Source: Pseudonocardia kujensis (GTDB lineage Bacteria; Actinomycetota; Actinomycetes; Mycobacteriales; Pseudonocardiaceae). From it: a DNA stretch of 64,000 bases. Position numbers and translations under genes: made by a program. Below the pieces are notes generated by a model. That model was not told the origin of the DNA, made no database searches, and was given only the letters and a program-made list of their open reading frames with translations. The stretch is taken from contig NZ_JAJSOK010000014.1 in the NCBI RefSeq assembly GCF_021283305.1, forward strand, positions 1-64,000, read 5' to 3'. Position 1 is the first letter of the stretch. The number at the start of each line of letters is the position of its first letter. Below, piece after piece: positions 52,314-60,408 of this stretch.

Positions 52314-55034
52314 TCAGCGCGGCCCGGCGAGCCCGGCGGCGGTGTCGTCGAGCGTGACCGCGGCCCGGCCGGCCTCGAGCCGGGCGACCGGGACCCGGAA
52401 CGGGCTGCACGAGACGTAGTCCAGCCCGATGTGGTGGAAGAAGTGCACCGAGTCGGGGTCGCCGCCGTGCTCCCCGCACACCCCCATCTTCAGCCCGGGC
52501 CGGGCCCGCCTGCCCTCCTCCACGGCCAGGCGGACCAGCCGGCCGACGCCGATCTCGTCGAGAGTCTCGAAGGGCGACACGGTGAACACGCCCTTGTCCA
52601 GGTAGAGCGCGAAGAACGCGGCCTCGACGTCGTCGCGGGAGAACCCCCACGCCGTCTGGGTCAGGTCGTTGGTGCCGAACGAGAAGAAGTCCGCGGCCTC
52701 GGCGATCCGCCCGGCCGTCAGCGCGGCCCGCGGCAGCTCGATCATCGTCCCGACCGGGATGTCGAGCGTGACGCCCACCCGCTCGGCGACCTCGGCGAGG
52801 ATGCCGTCGGTCTCGTCGCGGATCAGGTGCAGCTCCATCACCGAGCCGACGAGCGGCACCATGATCTCCACGTCCGGCCTGCCGCCCGCCGTGATCCGCT
52901 CGGCGGCGGCCTCGGCGACGGCCCGCACCTGCATCGCGAACAGCCCGGGCACCACCAGGCCCAGCCGCACGCCCCGCAGTCCCAGCATCGGGTTCGACTC
53001 GTGCAGCCGCTCCACCGCGGCGAGCAGGGCCTCGTCGGCGGCGGGGTCCTCGCCGCGTTCGCGGGCCACGGCCACGCGCACCGCGAGCTCGGTGCGGTCG
53101 GGCAGGAACTCGTGCAGCGGCGGGTCGAGCAGCCGCACCGTGACCGGCAGGCCGTCCATCGCCTCGAACAGCTCGACGAAGTCGGCACGCTGCAACGGCC
53201 GCAGCGCGTCGAGCGCACCGGCGCGGCTCTCGGGCGTGTCCGCCAGGACGAGCCGCTCGATCAGGGCGCGTCGCTCGCCCAGGAACATGTGCTCGGTGCG
53301 GCACAGGCCGATCCCCTGCGCCCCGAGCCGGCGGGCCCGGGCCGCGTCCGCACCGGTGTCGGCGTTCGCCCGCACCCGCAGCGAGCGGGTGGCGTCGGCG
53401 TGGGACAGGATGCGGTGCACCGCGAGCACCAGCTCCTCGGTGTCCTCGTCCGCCCCGTCCAGGACGGCGTCGAGCCCCTCCTCGAGGTACCGGGCGACGG
53501 GCGAGGGGATCACCGGGACGTCGCCGAGGAAGACCTCGCCGGTCGAGCCGTCGATCGCCACGACGTCGCCCTCGCGCACCACGATGTCGCCGACCCGGGC
53601 GGTCCGGGCCGCCGCGTCGACGTCGATCGCCTCGGCCCCGCACACGCACGTGCGGCCCATCCCCCGGGCGACGACGGCGGCGTGGGAGGTCTTACCGCCG
53701 CGGCTGGTCAGCACGCCGGCCGCGGCGATCATGCCCGCGAGGTCGTCGGGGTTGGTCTCGCGGCGGACCAGGATCACGGGCTCGCCCGCCGCGTGCCGCT
53801 CGACGGCGGCGGCCGAGTCGAACACCGCCGCCCCGACCGCGGCCCCCGGCGAGGCCGCCAGGCCCGTCGCCAGCCGCGTGCGGTCGGCGGCCGGGTCGAA
53901 CTGCGGGAACATCAACCGCGCGAGCTGCTCGCCCGTGACCCGGTGCAGCGCCTCGTCGAGCGTGATCAGCTGCTCGTCGACGAGCTGGGCGGCGATCCGG
54001 AACGCCGCGGCGGCGGTGCGCTTGCCGACGCGGGTCTGCAGCATCCACAGCTTCCCGCGCTCGATCGTGAACTCGATGTCGCAGAGATCGCGGTAGTGCG
54101 TCTCCAGCCGGCGCATCACCGCGTAGAGCTGGTTCGCCGACGCCCGGTCGCGCTCGGCGAGGTCGGCCAGGGTGAGGGTGTTGCGGATGCCGGCGACGAC
54201 GTCCTCGCCCTGCGCGTTCGGCAGGTAGTCGCCGTAGACGCCCTGCTTGCCGGTCGCGGGGTCGCGGGTGAAGCACACGCCGGTGCCGGAGTCCGCGCCG
54301 AGGTTGCCGAACACCATGGTGCAGATGTTCACCGCGGTGCCGAGGTCGTGCGGGATCCGCTCCCGGCGCCGGTAGAGGCGGGCCCGCTCGGTGTTCCACG
54401 AGTCGAACACGGCCTTGATCGCGAGGTCGAGCTGCTCGCGGGGGTGCTGCGGGAACGGCCGGCCGGTCTCCTGCTGCACCACCTTCTTGTAGGCCTCGAC
54501 CAGCTCCTCGAGGTCGCCCGCCGAGAGGTCGACGTCCTGCGTGACGCCGCGCTCGCGCTTCATCCCGTCCAACGCGTCGGCGAACTGCTCGCCGTCGATG
54601 CCGAGCACCGTCTTGCCGAACATGGCGATCAGCCGCCGGTAGGAGTCCCAGGCGAAGCGCTCGTCCCCGGCCACGGCGGCCAGCCCACGGACCGACGCGT
54701 CGTTGAGCCCGATGTTGAGGACCGTCTCCATCATCCCGGGCATCGAGAACTTGGCCCCCGACCGCACCGAGACGAGCAGCGGGTCCTCGGGGTCGCCGAG
54801 CTGGCGGCCGATCCGGTCCTCGAGCGCCCGCAGCGCGCGGGTCACCTGGACCCGCAGCTCGGCCGGCACCACGCCGTCGGCCAGGTAGCGCCGGCACGCC
54901 TGGGTGGTGACCGTGAACCCCGGCGGGACCGGCAACCCCAGCCGGGTCATCTCCGCGAGGTTGGCGCCCTTGCCGCCCAGCAGGTCCTTCTCGTCCTTGC
55001 CGCCCTCGGTGAACTCGTAGACGTACTTCTCCAT
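52314..55034 (-). CDS. ppdK: Pyruvate phosphate dikinase
   Basis: 906 aa, full length. Order of domains: ATP-grasp (MEKYVYEFTEGGKDEKDLLG, SVRSGAKFSMPGMMETVLN, CTMVFGNLGADSGTGVCFTRDP), phosphohistidine swivel domain with the catalytic His in TSRGGKTSHAAVVARGMG, and the PEP/pyruvate barrel with GICRTEHMF-type GLCRTEHMF and the catalytic Cys in MGVCGEHGGDP. It interconverts pyruvate + ATP + Pi with PEP + AMP + PPi. It fits here with pyruvate-yielding pathways and gluconeogenesis into the adjacent glucan genes. ATG at 55034 matches the family start. The Thr two residues before the catalytic His is conserved, although no regulator kinase is seen in the window. Divergent from a CarH-like regulator. 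Confidence 0.96.
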   Translation of the reverse strand: MEKYVYEFTEGGKDEKDLLGGKGANLAEMTRLGLPVPPGFTVTTQACRRYLADGVVPAELRVQVTRALRALEDRIGRQLGDPEDPLLVSVRSGAKFSMPGMMETVLNIGLNDASVRGLAAVAGDERFAWDSYRRLIAMFGKTVLGIDGEQFADALDGMKRERGVTQDVDLSAGDLEELVEAYKKVVQQETGRPFPQHPREQLDLAIKAVFDSWNTERARLYRRRERIPHDLGTAVNICTMVFGNLGADSGTGVCFTRDPATGKQGVYGDYLPNAQGEDVVAGIRNTLTLADLAERDRASANQLYAVMRRLETHYRDLCDIEFTIERGKLWMLQTRVGKRTAAAAFRIAAQLVDEQLITLDEALHRVTGEQLARLMFPQFDPAADRTRLATGLAASPGAAVGAAVFDSAAAVERHAAGEPVILVRRETNPDDLAGMIAAAGVLTSRGGKTSHAAVVARGMGRTCVCGAEAIDVDAAARTARVGDIVVREGDVVAIDGSTGEVFLGDVPVIPSPVARYLEEGLDAVLDGADEDTEELVLAVHRILSHADATRSLRVRANADTGADAARARRLGAQGIGLCRTEHMFLGERRALIERLVLADTPESRAGALDALRPLQRADFVELFEAMDGLPVTVRLLDPPLHEFLPDRTELAVRVAVARERGEDPAADEALLAAVERLHESNPMLGLRGVRLGLVVPGLFAMQVRAVAEAAAERITAGGRPDVEIMVPLVGSVMELHLIRDETDGILAEVAERVGVTLDIPVGTMIELPRAALTAGRIAEAADFFSFGTNDLTQTAWGFSRDDVEAAFFALYLDKGVFTVSPFETLDEIGVGRLVRLAVEEGRRARPGLKMGVCGEHGGDPDSVHFFHHIGLDYVSCSPFRVPVARLEAGRAAVTLDDTAAGLAGPR

Positions 55035-55463
55035 CGGCCACCTCACACGTCGTCGGGCAGGAGGTCCACACCCCGCGGTCGAACCGGGGTCTCCGATGCT
55101 GCCGCGCCGCGGGGGGTGGGGGCCAGACCCGAACGCGGGAACACCCCCGGTCGCGCAGCGCAGGCGGCCCGCCTCGCTCCTGTGCGGAAGGAGGCGGGCC
55201 ACGCGCGGCGACGTCCCGTGCGGGCGCCGCGGTGGGAGCGGACCGGATCGTGCGGCCGGGGTGGGTCGCGCGCCACTCCGGGTCGGTCCCGGCCGTGTGG
55301 GCGCGGGCCCGGTCCGCCTCCGCGGGGGTGGCAACCGGTGGCGCACCGGGCCGGCCCTTCTCCAGGGTGCGGCGCGGGGTCCCCGCCGGGCAACGGCCGA
55401 ACCTACGCATCCGAAACCTCGACGCCGGGCGGCGCCGCGGCCCGGGAGGCGCACGCTGATCCC
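55035..55463. other. Divergent region between ppdK and the CarH-like regulator
   Basis: About 430 bp, very GC-rich, with no convincing gene despite several open frames. It must contain both promoters and, if the MerR-type protein acts locally, its operators. I could not pick out a clear dyad. The stretch nearest the regulator (around 55400-55420) is slightly AT-richer. Confidence 0.4.
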
Positions 55464-56375
55464 GTGCCCGTCGCCGCCGCCACCCACGACCGTCCGGATC
55501 GCCAGCTGACGATCCAGCAGGTGAGCGCGCTGTTGGCGGTGCCGATCTCCACACTGCGCACCTGGGAGTACCGCTACGCGGTGCCCGGCATCGTCCGCAC
55601 CCGGGGCGGGCACCGCCGCTACCCCGCGCGGGCGATCGACGAGCTGCGGATCATCCGCGACGAGATCGCCCGCGGCCGGCGCGCCGGCGACGCGGCGACC
55701 ACCGCCCGCCTCCTGGTCGAGTCCGCCGAGCCCGGCCGCGAGCTGGTGAACCGGTTCCTGGACGCGGCGCACGCCATGGACCAGGGCGGGATCCGCTCCT
55801 GCCTCGACGACGCCGCCCGGCAGCTGGGCCTGGGCGCCACCGTCGACCTCGTGCTCGTGCCCGCCATGCGCCGGATCGGGCACTGGTGGGAGATCGGGAC
55901 CTGCGACGTCGGCCACGAGCACCTGGCCACCGAGGCCGCGCGGACCTGGCTCGCCCGGCTCGTCGCGTTCGCCCCCGAGCCGCGCCCCGGTGGAGGGGTC
56001 CTGCTCGCCTGCGGGCCGCGCGACCTGCACTCGCTGGGGCTCGAGGCGTTCGGCATGCTCCTCGCCTCGAACGGACGGGCCTGCAGGGTCCTCGGTGCCC
56101 GTACCCCCGTCCCGGCCCTGACGAGCGCGGTGCACACGCTGGAGCCGGCCGCGGTCGTGGTGGTCTCCCACCTGGCCTCGGCCCGGCGCCCGGCGGTCGA
56201 CGCCCTCGCCGCCGTGGCGGCGCTGGGCACGCCGGTCTTCTACGCCGGGAACGCCTTCCTGACCCGCCCGGCACGTCGCCGGGTGCCCGGCTGCTACCTC
56301 GGCGAGAGCCACCGGGAAGCGGCAGGCATCCTCGAGGAGTTCCTGGTCCGACGCTCGGTCGACGAGCCGGGGTGA
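55464..56375 (+). CDS. MerR-type regulator with cobalamin-binding domain (CarH/LitR-like)
   Basis: 303 aa. MerR HTH at residues about 13-75 (LTIQQVSALLAVPISTLRTW, RGGHRRYPARAIDELRII), a four-helix segment, then a B12-binding Rossmann domain. Two motifs define the CarH group. W-x9-EH is present as WEIGTCDVGHEH, covering the upper face of adenosylcobalamin. D-x-H-x-x-G is present as DLHSLG, giving the lower-ligand His. In Thermus CarH such proteins repress DNA in the dark and fall apart in light. The residue after the motif Trp (a His in Thermus CarH, as I recall) is Glu here. Start GTG 55464, with GGGAGG 14 bp upstream, is probable but not certain. Divergent from ppdK. Confidence 0.85.
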   Translation: MPVAAATHDRPDRQLTIQQVSALLAVPISTLRTWEYRYAVPGIVRTRGGHRRYPARAIDELRIIRDEIARGRRAGDAATTARLLVESAEPGRELVNRFLDAAHAMDQGGIRSCLDDAARQLGLGATVDLVLVPAMRRIGHWWEIGTCDVGHEHLATEAARTWLARLVAFAPEPRPGGGVLLACGPRDLHSLGLEAFGMLLASNGRACRVLGARTPVPALTSAVHTLEPAAVVVVSHLASARRPAVDALAAVAALGTPVFYAGNAFLTRPARRRVPGCYLGESHREAAGILEEFLVRRSVDEPG

Positions 56376-56433
56376 CCGGCTCGGTCCCGGACCGGGCTCA
56401 GGCCACCGCGAAGGCCGGACACGCGAAGAAGAA

Positions 56434-56826
56434 GTGGTACTTCGCTCCGGGATCCACCTGGTCAAGCTGTGGTTCTCGGTGTCGCAGAACGAGCAGCGCA
56501 CCCGCTTCCTCATCCGCCGAGTCGACCCGGTGCGCCAGTGGAAGCTCTCGCCCACGGACCTCGCGTCCCTCGACCGCTGGGACGACTACACCGAGGCCAA
56601 GGAGGCGATGTTCTTCCCCACCGACACCGCGGACGCCCCGTGGACGGTGATCAAGAGCAACGACAAGAAGCGGGCCCGCCCGGAGGCCATTCGGCACGTG
56701 CTGGCGCTGTTCGACTATCCCGGCAAGGACCTGACGGTGGCCGCCCCGCCCGACCCGTTGATCGTCGGGCCCGCCGCGTCGGTCTTCGAGGCGGGCGAGG
56801 GCCGGGCGGTCTTCCCGCCGCTGGCC
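56434..56826 (+). pseudogene. Polyphosphate kinase 2 (PPK2) C-terminal fragment
   Basis: SGIHLVKLWFSVSQNEQRTR, then RQWKLSPTDLASLDRWDDYT and VIKSNDKKRARPEAIRHVL, is unmistakable PPK2 sequence, covering only the part after the Walker B region. The Walker A half with its G-x-D-x-x-GKG loop is missing, and upstream DNA shows only about 35 bp of unrelated sequence before the PPK2 match begins. Translation could begin at ATG 56434, but the product could not bind ATP. It is best read as a 5'-deleted pseudogene. Confidence 0.7.
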
Positions 56827-57029
56827 GGCCACCCACCGCGTCGAGTCGGGAGCTCTCGACGGCCGCCCGCCCGTCGGCGCAGGGTACGGGCGGCCCGGTC
56901 GCACAGCTCGTCGGCGGCCTTGACCGCCGTCTGGACGAACGGGATCAGGTCGCGGATCACGTCGGTCACCGCCGCCAGGGCCGCCTGCCGCCGGGCCGGC
57001 GAGATCCACCTCCTCGGCACGAGCGCCAC
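56715..57029 (-). CDS. Small hypothetical protein with strong ribosome site
   Basis: 104 aa from GTG at 57029, preceded by AGGAGGGG at 5-bp spacing, one of the best Shine-Dalgarno sites in the region. The first half (VALVPRRWISPARRQAALAA, then VQTAVKAADELCDRAARTLR) is a plausible amphipathic helical protein. The second half runs antisense to the PPK2 fragment and is low-complexity, so the real protein may have been altered at its C-terminus by the same rearrangement. No family recognised. Confidence 0.45.
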   Translation of the reverse strand: MALVPRRWISPARRQAALAAVTDVIRDLIPFVQTAVKAADELCDRAARTLRRRAGGRRELPTRRGGWPASGGKTARPSPASKTDAAGPTINGSGGAATVRSLPG

Positions 57030-57242
57030 CTTTCCCCTCCTGTCGACGACCGCCGTCCGGATGACGACGGAGCCGTAGTCAACCCCGGACGGAGCAGCCG
57101 CGCCACGGCTGAGCGAAGCCCTGGCCGGCTGTTCACCGCGAGGTCGGCTCGCAGCCACCTCCCCCGCGGGCCCGGCGCCTACTCTCCGGCCGGCAGCTCG
57201 TCCGACCACCGGCCCGAGCCCGACCCAGGTGTGGAGGCCGAC

Positions 57243-57512
57243 GTGACCGTCCGGGGATCCGGCGTGGGCCTGCGGCTCGTGAGGGCCTGGGCCCGCCTGG
57301 TCGGTGCCCTTGTCGTCGGCGGCCTCACCGCGTCGGTCGCGGTCGCGTGGGTCGGCGCCGAGATCGCCCGTGCGGTGCGGGGCGAACGCCGCCGCAGTGG
57401 CGCGGGCCGGCGGCCCGGCTGCGTGTGGTGCGGCTACCGGCACACCCGCCACCCCGTCCGCGTGCACGCCGACGACCTGGCCGCACGGGTCTCCGAGCGG
57501 GTCGCTGCGTAG
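57243..57512 (+). CDS. Small hypothetical membrane protein with CxxC
   Basis: 89 aa from GTG at 57243. One hydrophobic helix (LVGALVVGGLTASVAVAWVG) is followed by a basic stretch and a Cys/His-rich tail CVWCGYRHTRHPVRVH that could bind metal. The ribosome site is GGAGG about 10 bp upstream. I recognise no family; the composition argues for a real gene. Confidence 0.45.
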   Translation: MTVRGSGVGLRLVRAWARLVGALVVGGLTASVAVAWVGAEIARAVRGERRRSGAGRRPGCVWCGYRHTRHPVRVHADDLAARVSERVAA

Positions 57513-57584
57513 GGACAGGCTGGGACCGGGCCGAGCCCGGCGGCGGTGGCACCGGGGGACCGGGGGATCCGCCAGACGCCCGGC

Positions 57585-57778
57585 GTCCCGCCCGCCCCGG
57601 CCCGCGGCGCAGGAACCGGCCCACCAGCTGGAGGCGCCCGAGCTCCTCGTGGCTGACGATGTGCGCCACCACCTCGCGCACGCACCACTCGCTGCAGGGC
57701 GTCGGCCTCCCACTGCTCCGAGGTGAGCGTGACGAGCAGGTCGACCAGCTCGCCGCGCTCCTCGCGGGCCATGGCCAT
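57585..57778 (-). pseudogene. DinB/maleylpyruvate isomerase-like N-terminal fragment, frameshifted
   Basis: From ATG 57778 the minus strand reads MAMAREERGELVDLLVTLTS, EQWEADAL, then after a frame change REVVAHIVSHEELGRLQLVG. This is the opening of DinB/TIGR03083-type proteins (ER.dL.dLL..Lt..qW......W.Vrdv.aHi...e). The rest of the protein is absent. One frameshift and truncation make it inactive. Confidence 0.5.
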
Positions 57779-57819
57779 CGTGTCCCCGGTGTTCACCGGT
57801 CCACGCGTCGGTCGCGGGC

Positions 57820-58302
57820 TCAGCCCTGCTCGGCGACGGTCTTGGCGAACCCGTCGAGCAGCAGCGCCCAGCCGCCGCCGCCGTTGATCGCGTCGTTGAT
57901 CGCCCGTCCGCCGTCGAGCCGTTCGAAGTGGCGGTGCTCGACCTCGACGAGGCTCTCCCGCGGACCGGTCGCGGTGAACCGCGCCTCGATCTCGCTGGCC
58001 CTCCCCGGGTCCGGGTCGAACCGCCAGGAGCCGTTGATCTGCCAGGTGAACACCAGCCGGTGCGGTGGCTCCCAGACCAGCACCCGGCCCCAGTCGCACT
58101 CGCTGCCGTCGACGCCGCGCTCGAACCAGCGCCCGCCCACCCGCGGCTCGAGCACGACCTCGGCGACCTCGGCCTGCCCGATGTGGTACTGGTGCGGCCA
58201 CCAGGCGTCGACGGAGCCGGTGAACACCTCGAACGCCCGCTCGACGGGGACCGCGAGGCTGACCGTGCCCGTGATGGGCGGGATCGGGGTCGTGCCGCTC
58301 AT
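57820..58302 (-). CDS. SRPBCC (AHSA1-like) domain protein
   Basis: 160 aa helix-grip protein. TVSLAVPVERAFEVFTGSVDAWW is the first strand and helix, VLEPRVGGRWFERGVDGSE is the central turn, VLVWEPPHRLVFTWQ and LVEVEHRHFERL are later strands, and the C-terminal helix follows. AHSA1-like members bind hydrophobic ligands or assist proteins; function here is unknown. ATG at 58302. It lies 25 bp downstream of an ArsR-type regulator on the same strand, a very common actinobacterial pair. Confidence 0.9.
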   Translation of the reverse strand: MSGTTPIPPITGTVSLAVPVERAFEVFTGSVDAWWPHQYHIGQAEVAEVVLEPRVGGRWFERGVDGSECDWGRVLVWEPPHRLVFTWQINGSWRFDPDPGRASEIEARFTATGPRESLVEVEHRHFERLDGGRAINDAINGGGGWALLLDGFAKTVAEQG

Positions 58303-58327
58303 GAGTTCTCCTCGGGTGGGATCTGCG

Positions 58328-58672
58328 TCAGGTGGGATCTGCGTCGTCCTGGGGGTCGAGGCCGGGCGTGCTCGCCTCGGCGGCCTTCTGGAAATCGGTC
58401 AGCGCGTCGCTCCAGACGCCCTCGAGCCACGTCCGCAACGCGCCGACGCCCTCCGGGTCGATCCGGTAGATCCGCCGGGTCCCCTCCGCCCGGCTGACCA
58501 CCAGTCCGCCCTCGCGCAGCGTGCGCAGATGCTGCGACACCGCGGGCCTGCTGATCGGCAACGCGTCGGCGAGCTCCTGGACGGAGCTGGGCCGCCGCGC
58601 GAGCAGCTCGAAGATGGCCCGCCGGCTGGGGTCACCCAGGAGCCCCAGTCCCGCATCTCCGTAAGCCGCCAC
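58328..58672 (-). CDS. ArsR family regulator paired with the SRPBCC gene
   Basis: 114 aa. Winged helix: LLGDPSRRAIFELLARRPSS, VQELADALPISRPAVSQHLR, VVSRAEGTRRIYRID. No metal-binding Cys box (ELCVCDL type) is present, so it belongs to the metal-independent ArsR/AHSA1-partner group. Start: GTG at 58672, because a TTGACA...TAGCCT promoter ends only a few bases upstream, implying a leaderless message. Longer frames cross the promoter. It very likely autoregulates the two-gene operon with the SRPBCC protein. Confidence 0.87.
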   Translation of the reverse strand: MAAYGDAGLGLLGDPSRRAIFELLARRPSSVQELADALPISRPAVSQHLRTLREGGLVVSRAEGTRRIYRIDPEGVGALRTWLEGVWSDALTDFQKAAEASTPGLDPQDDADPT

Positions 58673-58680
58673 GAACGGTA

Positions 58681-58708
58681 AGGCTAGACGCACAAACCTT
58701 GCTGTCAA
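58681..58708 (-). promoter_or_regulatory. Sigma70-type promoter for the ArsR/SRPBCC operon (leaderless)
   Basis: Read on the minus strand: TTGACA (58703-58708), 16-bp spacer, TAGCCT (58681-58686). The expected start of transcription is about 6-8 bp downstream, on or next to the GTG at 58672, so the transcript probably has no leader. Confidence 0.55.
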
Positions 58709-58767
58709 GACCTGCCGTTCTCGATCCGGCGCGTCCGCGAGGCGTTCCTCGCCCGGCTCGCCGGTCG

Positions 58768-59832
58768 TCAGGTCGCGAGGCCGTGATGGGCCAGCGACGC
58801 GTGGTGGGCGTGGCCCTCCGGCCCGTGCGGACTCACGTGCAGGGTGGCGTCGACGAGCTTGGGCACCTCGTGCAGCAGCCGGTGCTTCGCCTCGGCCGCG
58901 ATCGCGTGCGCCTCCACCACCGACAGGTCGCTGTCGACCTCGAGCCCGGCCTCGGCGCGCACGCGGTGTCCGACCCAGCGCAGGCGCAGCTGCTCGATCC
59001 CGCGCACCCCGGGCACCGCGCGCAGGGCCTCGTCCGCCCGGTCGACCAGCTCCGGGTCGACCGCGTCCATCAGTCGCCGGTAGATGTCGCGCGTCGCGCC
59101 CCGCAGGACGACGAGGATCGCGACCGTGATCAGGAGGCCGACGACGGGGTCGGCCAGCGGGAACCCGGCCAGCACGCCGAGCGCCCCCAGGACCACGGCG
59201 AGCGAGGTGAAACCGTCCGTGCGCGCGTGCAGCCCGTCGGCCACCAGCGCCGCCGACCCGATGCGCCGGCCCACCCGGATCCGGTACACGGCGACGAGCT
59301 CGTTGCCCACGAAACCGACCAGGCCGGCGGCGACGAGCACCCCGAGATCGGCGATCGGCTGCGGGTCGAGCAGGCGGCGGACGGACTCGTAGCCCGCGAC
59401 CACGGCCGACAGCGCGATCATCGCCACGATGAACACCCCGGCGAGGTCCTCGGCGCGGCCGTAGCCGTAGGTGTAGCGCCGGGTCGGGCGGCGGCGCGCC
59501 AGCACGAAGGCGATCCACAGCGGCACGGCCGTGAGCGCGTCGGAGAAGTTGTGGATGGTGTCGGCCAGCAGGGCCACCGAGCCGGTCAGCACCACCACGG
59601 CCGCCTGCGCCAGGGCCGTCCCCAGCAGCGCCACCAGGCTGACCTTCAGGGCGCGGATACCCTCGGCGCTCGCCTCGAGGGCCTGGTCGACGGAGTCCGC
59701 GGCGTCGTGGCTGTGCGGCCGGACGAGCGAGCCGAGGAACCCGGGCAGCCCGCCGGACCCGTGCCCGTGCCCGTGCCCGTGCCCGTGGCCGTGTTCGTGG
59801 CTGTGCCGTCCGTCGACCCGCTCCCCTGCCAT
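58768..59832 (-). CDS. Cation diffusion facilitator (CDF) metal efflux protein
   Basis: 354 aa. A His-rich N-terminus (HSHEHGHGHGHGHGHG, about residues 11-26) likely gathers Zn2+ or a similar metal. Six helices follow with the CDF metal sites HNFSDAL and HARTDGF (HxxxD pairs in TM2 and TM5), then a cytoplasmic ferredoxin-like domain (GIEQLRLRWVGHRVRAEAGL, VVEAHAIAAEAKHRL) and a His-containing tail (GHAHHASLAHH). It exports Zn2+, Co2+ or related ions by proton antiport. ATG at 59832; an upstream ATG at 59880 would overlap the divergent ArsR gene. No ribosome site is obvious, so the transcript may be leaderless. Confidence 0.9.
   Translation of the reverse strand: MAGERVDGRHSHEHGHGHGHGHGHGSGGLPGFLGSLVRPHSHDAADSVDQALEASAEGIRALKVSLVALLGTALAQAAVVVLTGSVALLADTIHNFSDALTAVPLWIAFVLARRRPTRRYTYGYGRAEDLAGVFIVAMIALSAVVAGYESVRRLLDPQPIADLGVLVAAGLVGFVGNELVAVYRIRVGRRIGSAALVADGLHARTDGFTSLAVVLGALGVLAGFPLADPVVGLLITVAILVVLRGATRDIYRRLMDAVDPELVDRADEALRAVPGVRGIEQLRLRWVGHRVRAEAGLEVDSDLSVVEAHAIAAEAKHRLLHEVPKLVDATLHVSPHGPEGHAHHASLAHHGLAT
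59758..59805. repeat. Hexanucleotide repeat encoding the His-Gly tail
   Basis: Eight consecutive hexamers: five perfect CCCGTG units (59758-59787) followed by GCCGTG, TTCGTG and GCTGTG. On the minus strand this encodes alternating His with Gly/Glu/Ser in the metal-gathering N-terminus of the CDF protein. Such perfect units can slip during replication and change the number of His-Gly pairs. Confidence 0.85.
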
Positions 59833-59870
59833 GGTTGGCAGGATGCCCAGCTCAGCGGCATTATGCAACC

Positions 59871-60233
59871 ATGCGCGCACACAAGGACATCGCAGCTGCC
59901 ACTCCGGTGCGGGAGCCGCTCGATGCCGACGTGGTGGCCCTCGCCGCGGACGTGCTGCGGCAGCTGGCCGACGCGACCCGCTTCCACCTGCTCGGCCTGC
60001 TCGCCGAGGGCCCGCAGGACGTGAACACCCTCACGGCGCGGGTGGCGGCCTCGCGGTCGTCGGTGTCGCAGCACCTCGCCCGGCTGCGCCTCGCCGGCCT
60101 GGTCGGCGCGCGCCGCGAAGGGCGGCGGATGGTCTACCGCCTCACCAGCGACCACGTGCGGAGGCTGGTCGAGGAGACCTACGCGTTCGCCGAGCACGTC
60201 GGCCACCGCATCCCGCACCACGACTCGGAGTGA
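59871..60233 (+). CDS. ArsR/SmtB family regulator of the CDF transporter
   Basis: 120 aa. Winged helix: VLRQLADATRFHLLGLLAEG, VNTLTARVAASRSSVSQHLA, GARREGRRMVYRL. The end HVRRLVEETYAFAEHVGHRI with HH near the C-terminus gives the alpha5 D/HxH..H/E-type Zn-sensing positions of SmtB/CzrA. Divergent from the CDF gene with 38 bp between starts, so a single operator must serve both. ATG at 59871 follows TTATGC closely, so the message may be leaderless. It is a likely zinc-responsive repressor. Confidence 0.87.
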   Translation: MRAHKDIAAATPVREPLDADVVALAADVLRQLADATRFHLLGLLAEGPQDVNTLTARVAASRSSVSQHLARLRLAGLVGARREGRRMVYRLTSDHVRRLVEETYAFAEHVGHRIPHHDSE

Positions 60234-60243
60234 CGCCAGGCCA

Positions 60244-60408
60244 TGGCGGCCCGCCGCCCACGCCGACTTCGTTGCCGTCCGGGTCGCGGTGGAGCGCCTT
60301 CCGCACGCCCTTCCGTAGGTCTCCCGCGTCCCCGGGTGGACCCCGCGTCGGGCCGCGGCGGCCACGAACCCGTCGAGATCACCGAGGAAGAGCCGACCTG
60401 CGCGCAGC
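60244..60408 (-). pseudogene. VOC/glyoxalase C-terminal fragment, frameshifted
   Basis: The minus strand reads LGDLDGFVAAAARRGVHPGT and RETYG, then in another frame ALHRDPDGNEVGVGGGPP. This is the end of a vicinal-oxygen-chelate protein (DPDGNEVGLGG...). The N-terminal half is missing and there is at least one frameshift. It abuts the stop of the Pls/PosA-family gene. Confidence 0.5.

Noticed and set aside
59758-59805. Possible CRISPR or VNTR locus
   Set aside because: The repeats are 6-bp units without spacers and encode the His-Gly tail of the CDF protein, so this is a coding microsatellite.
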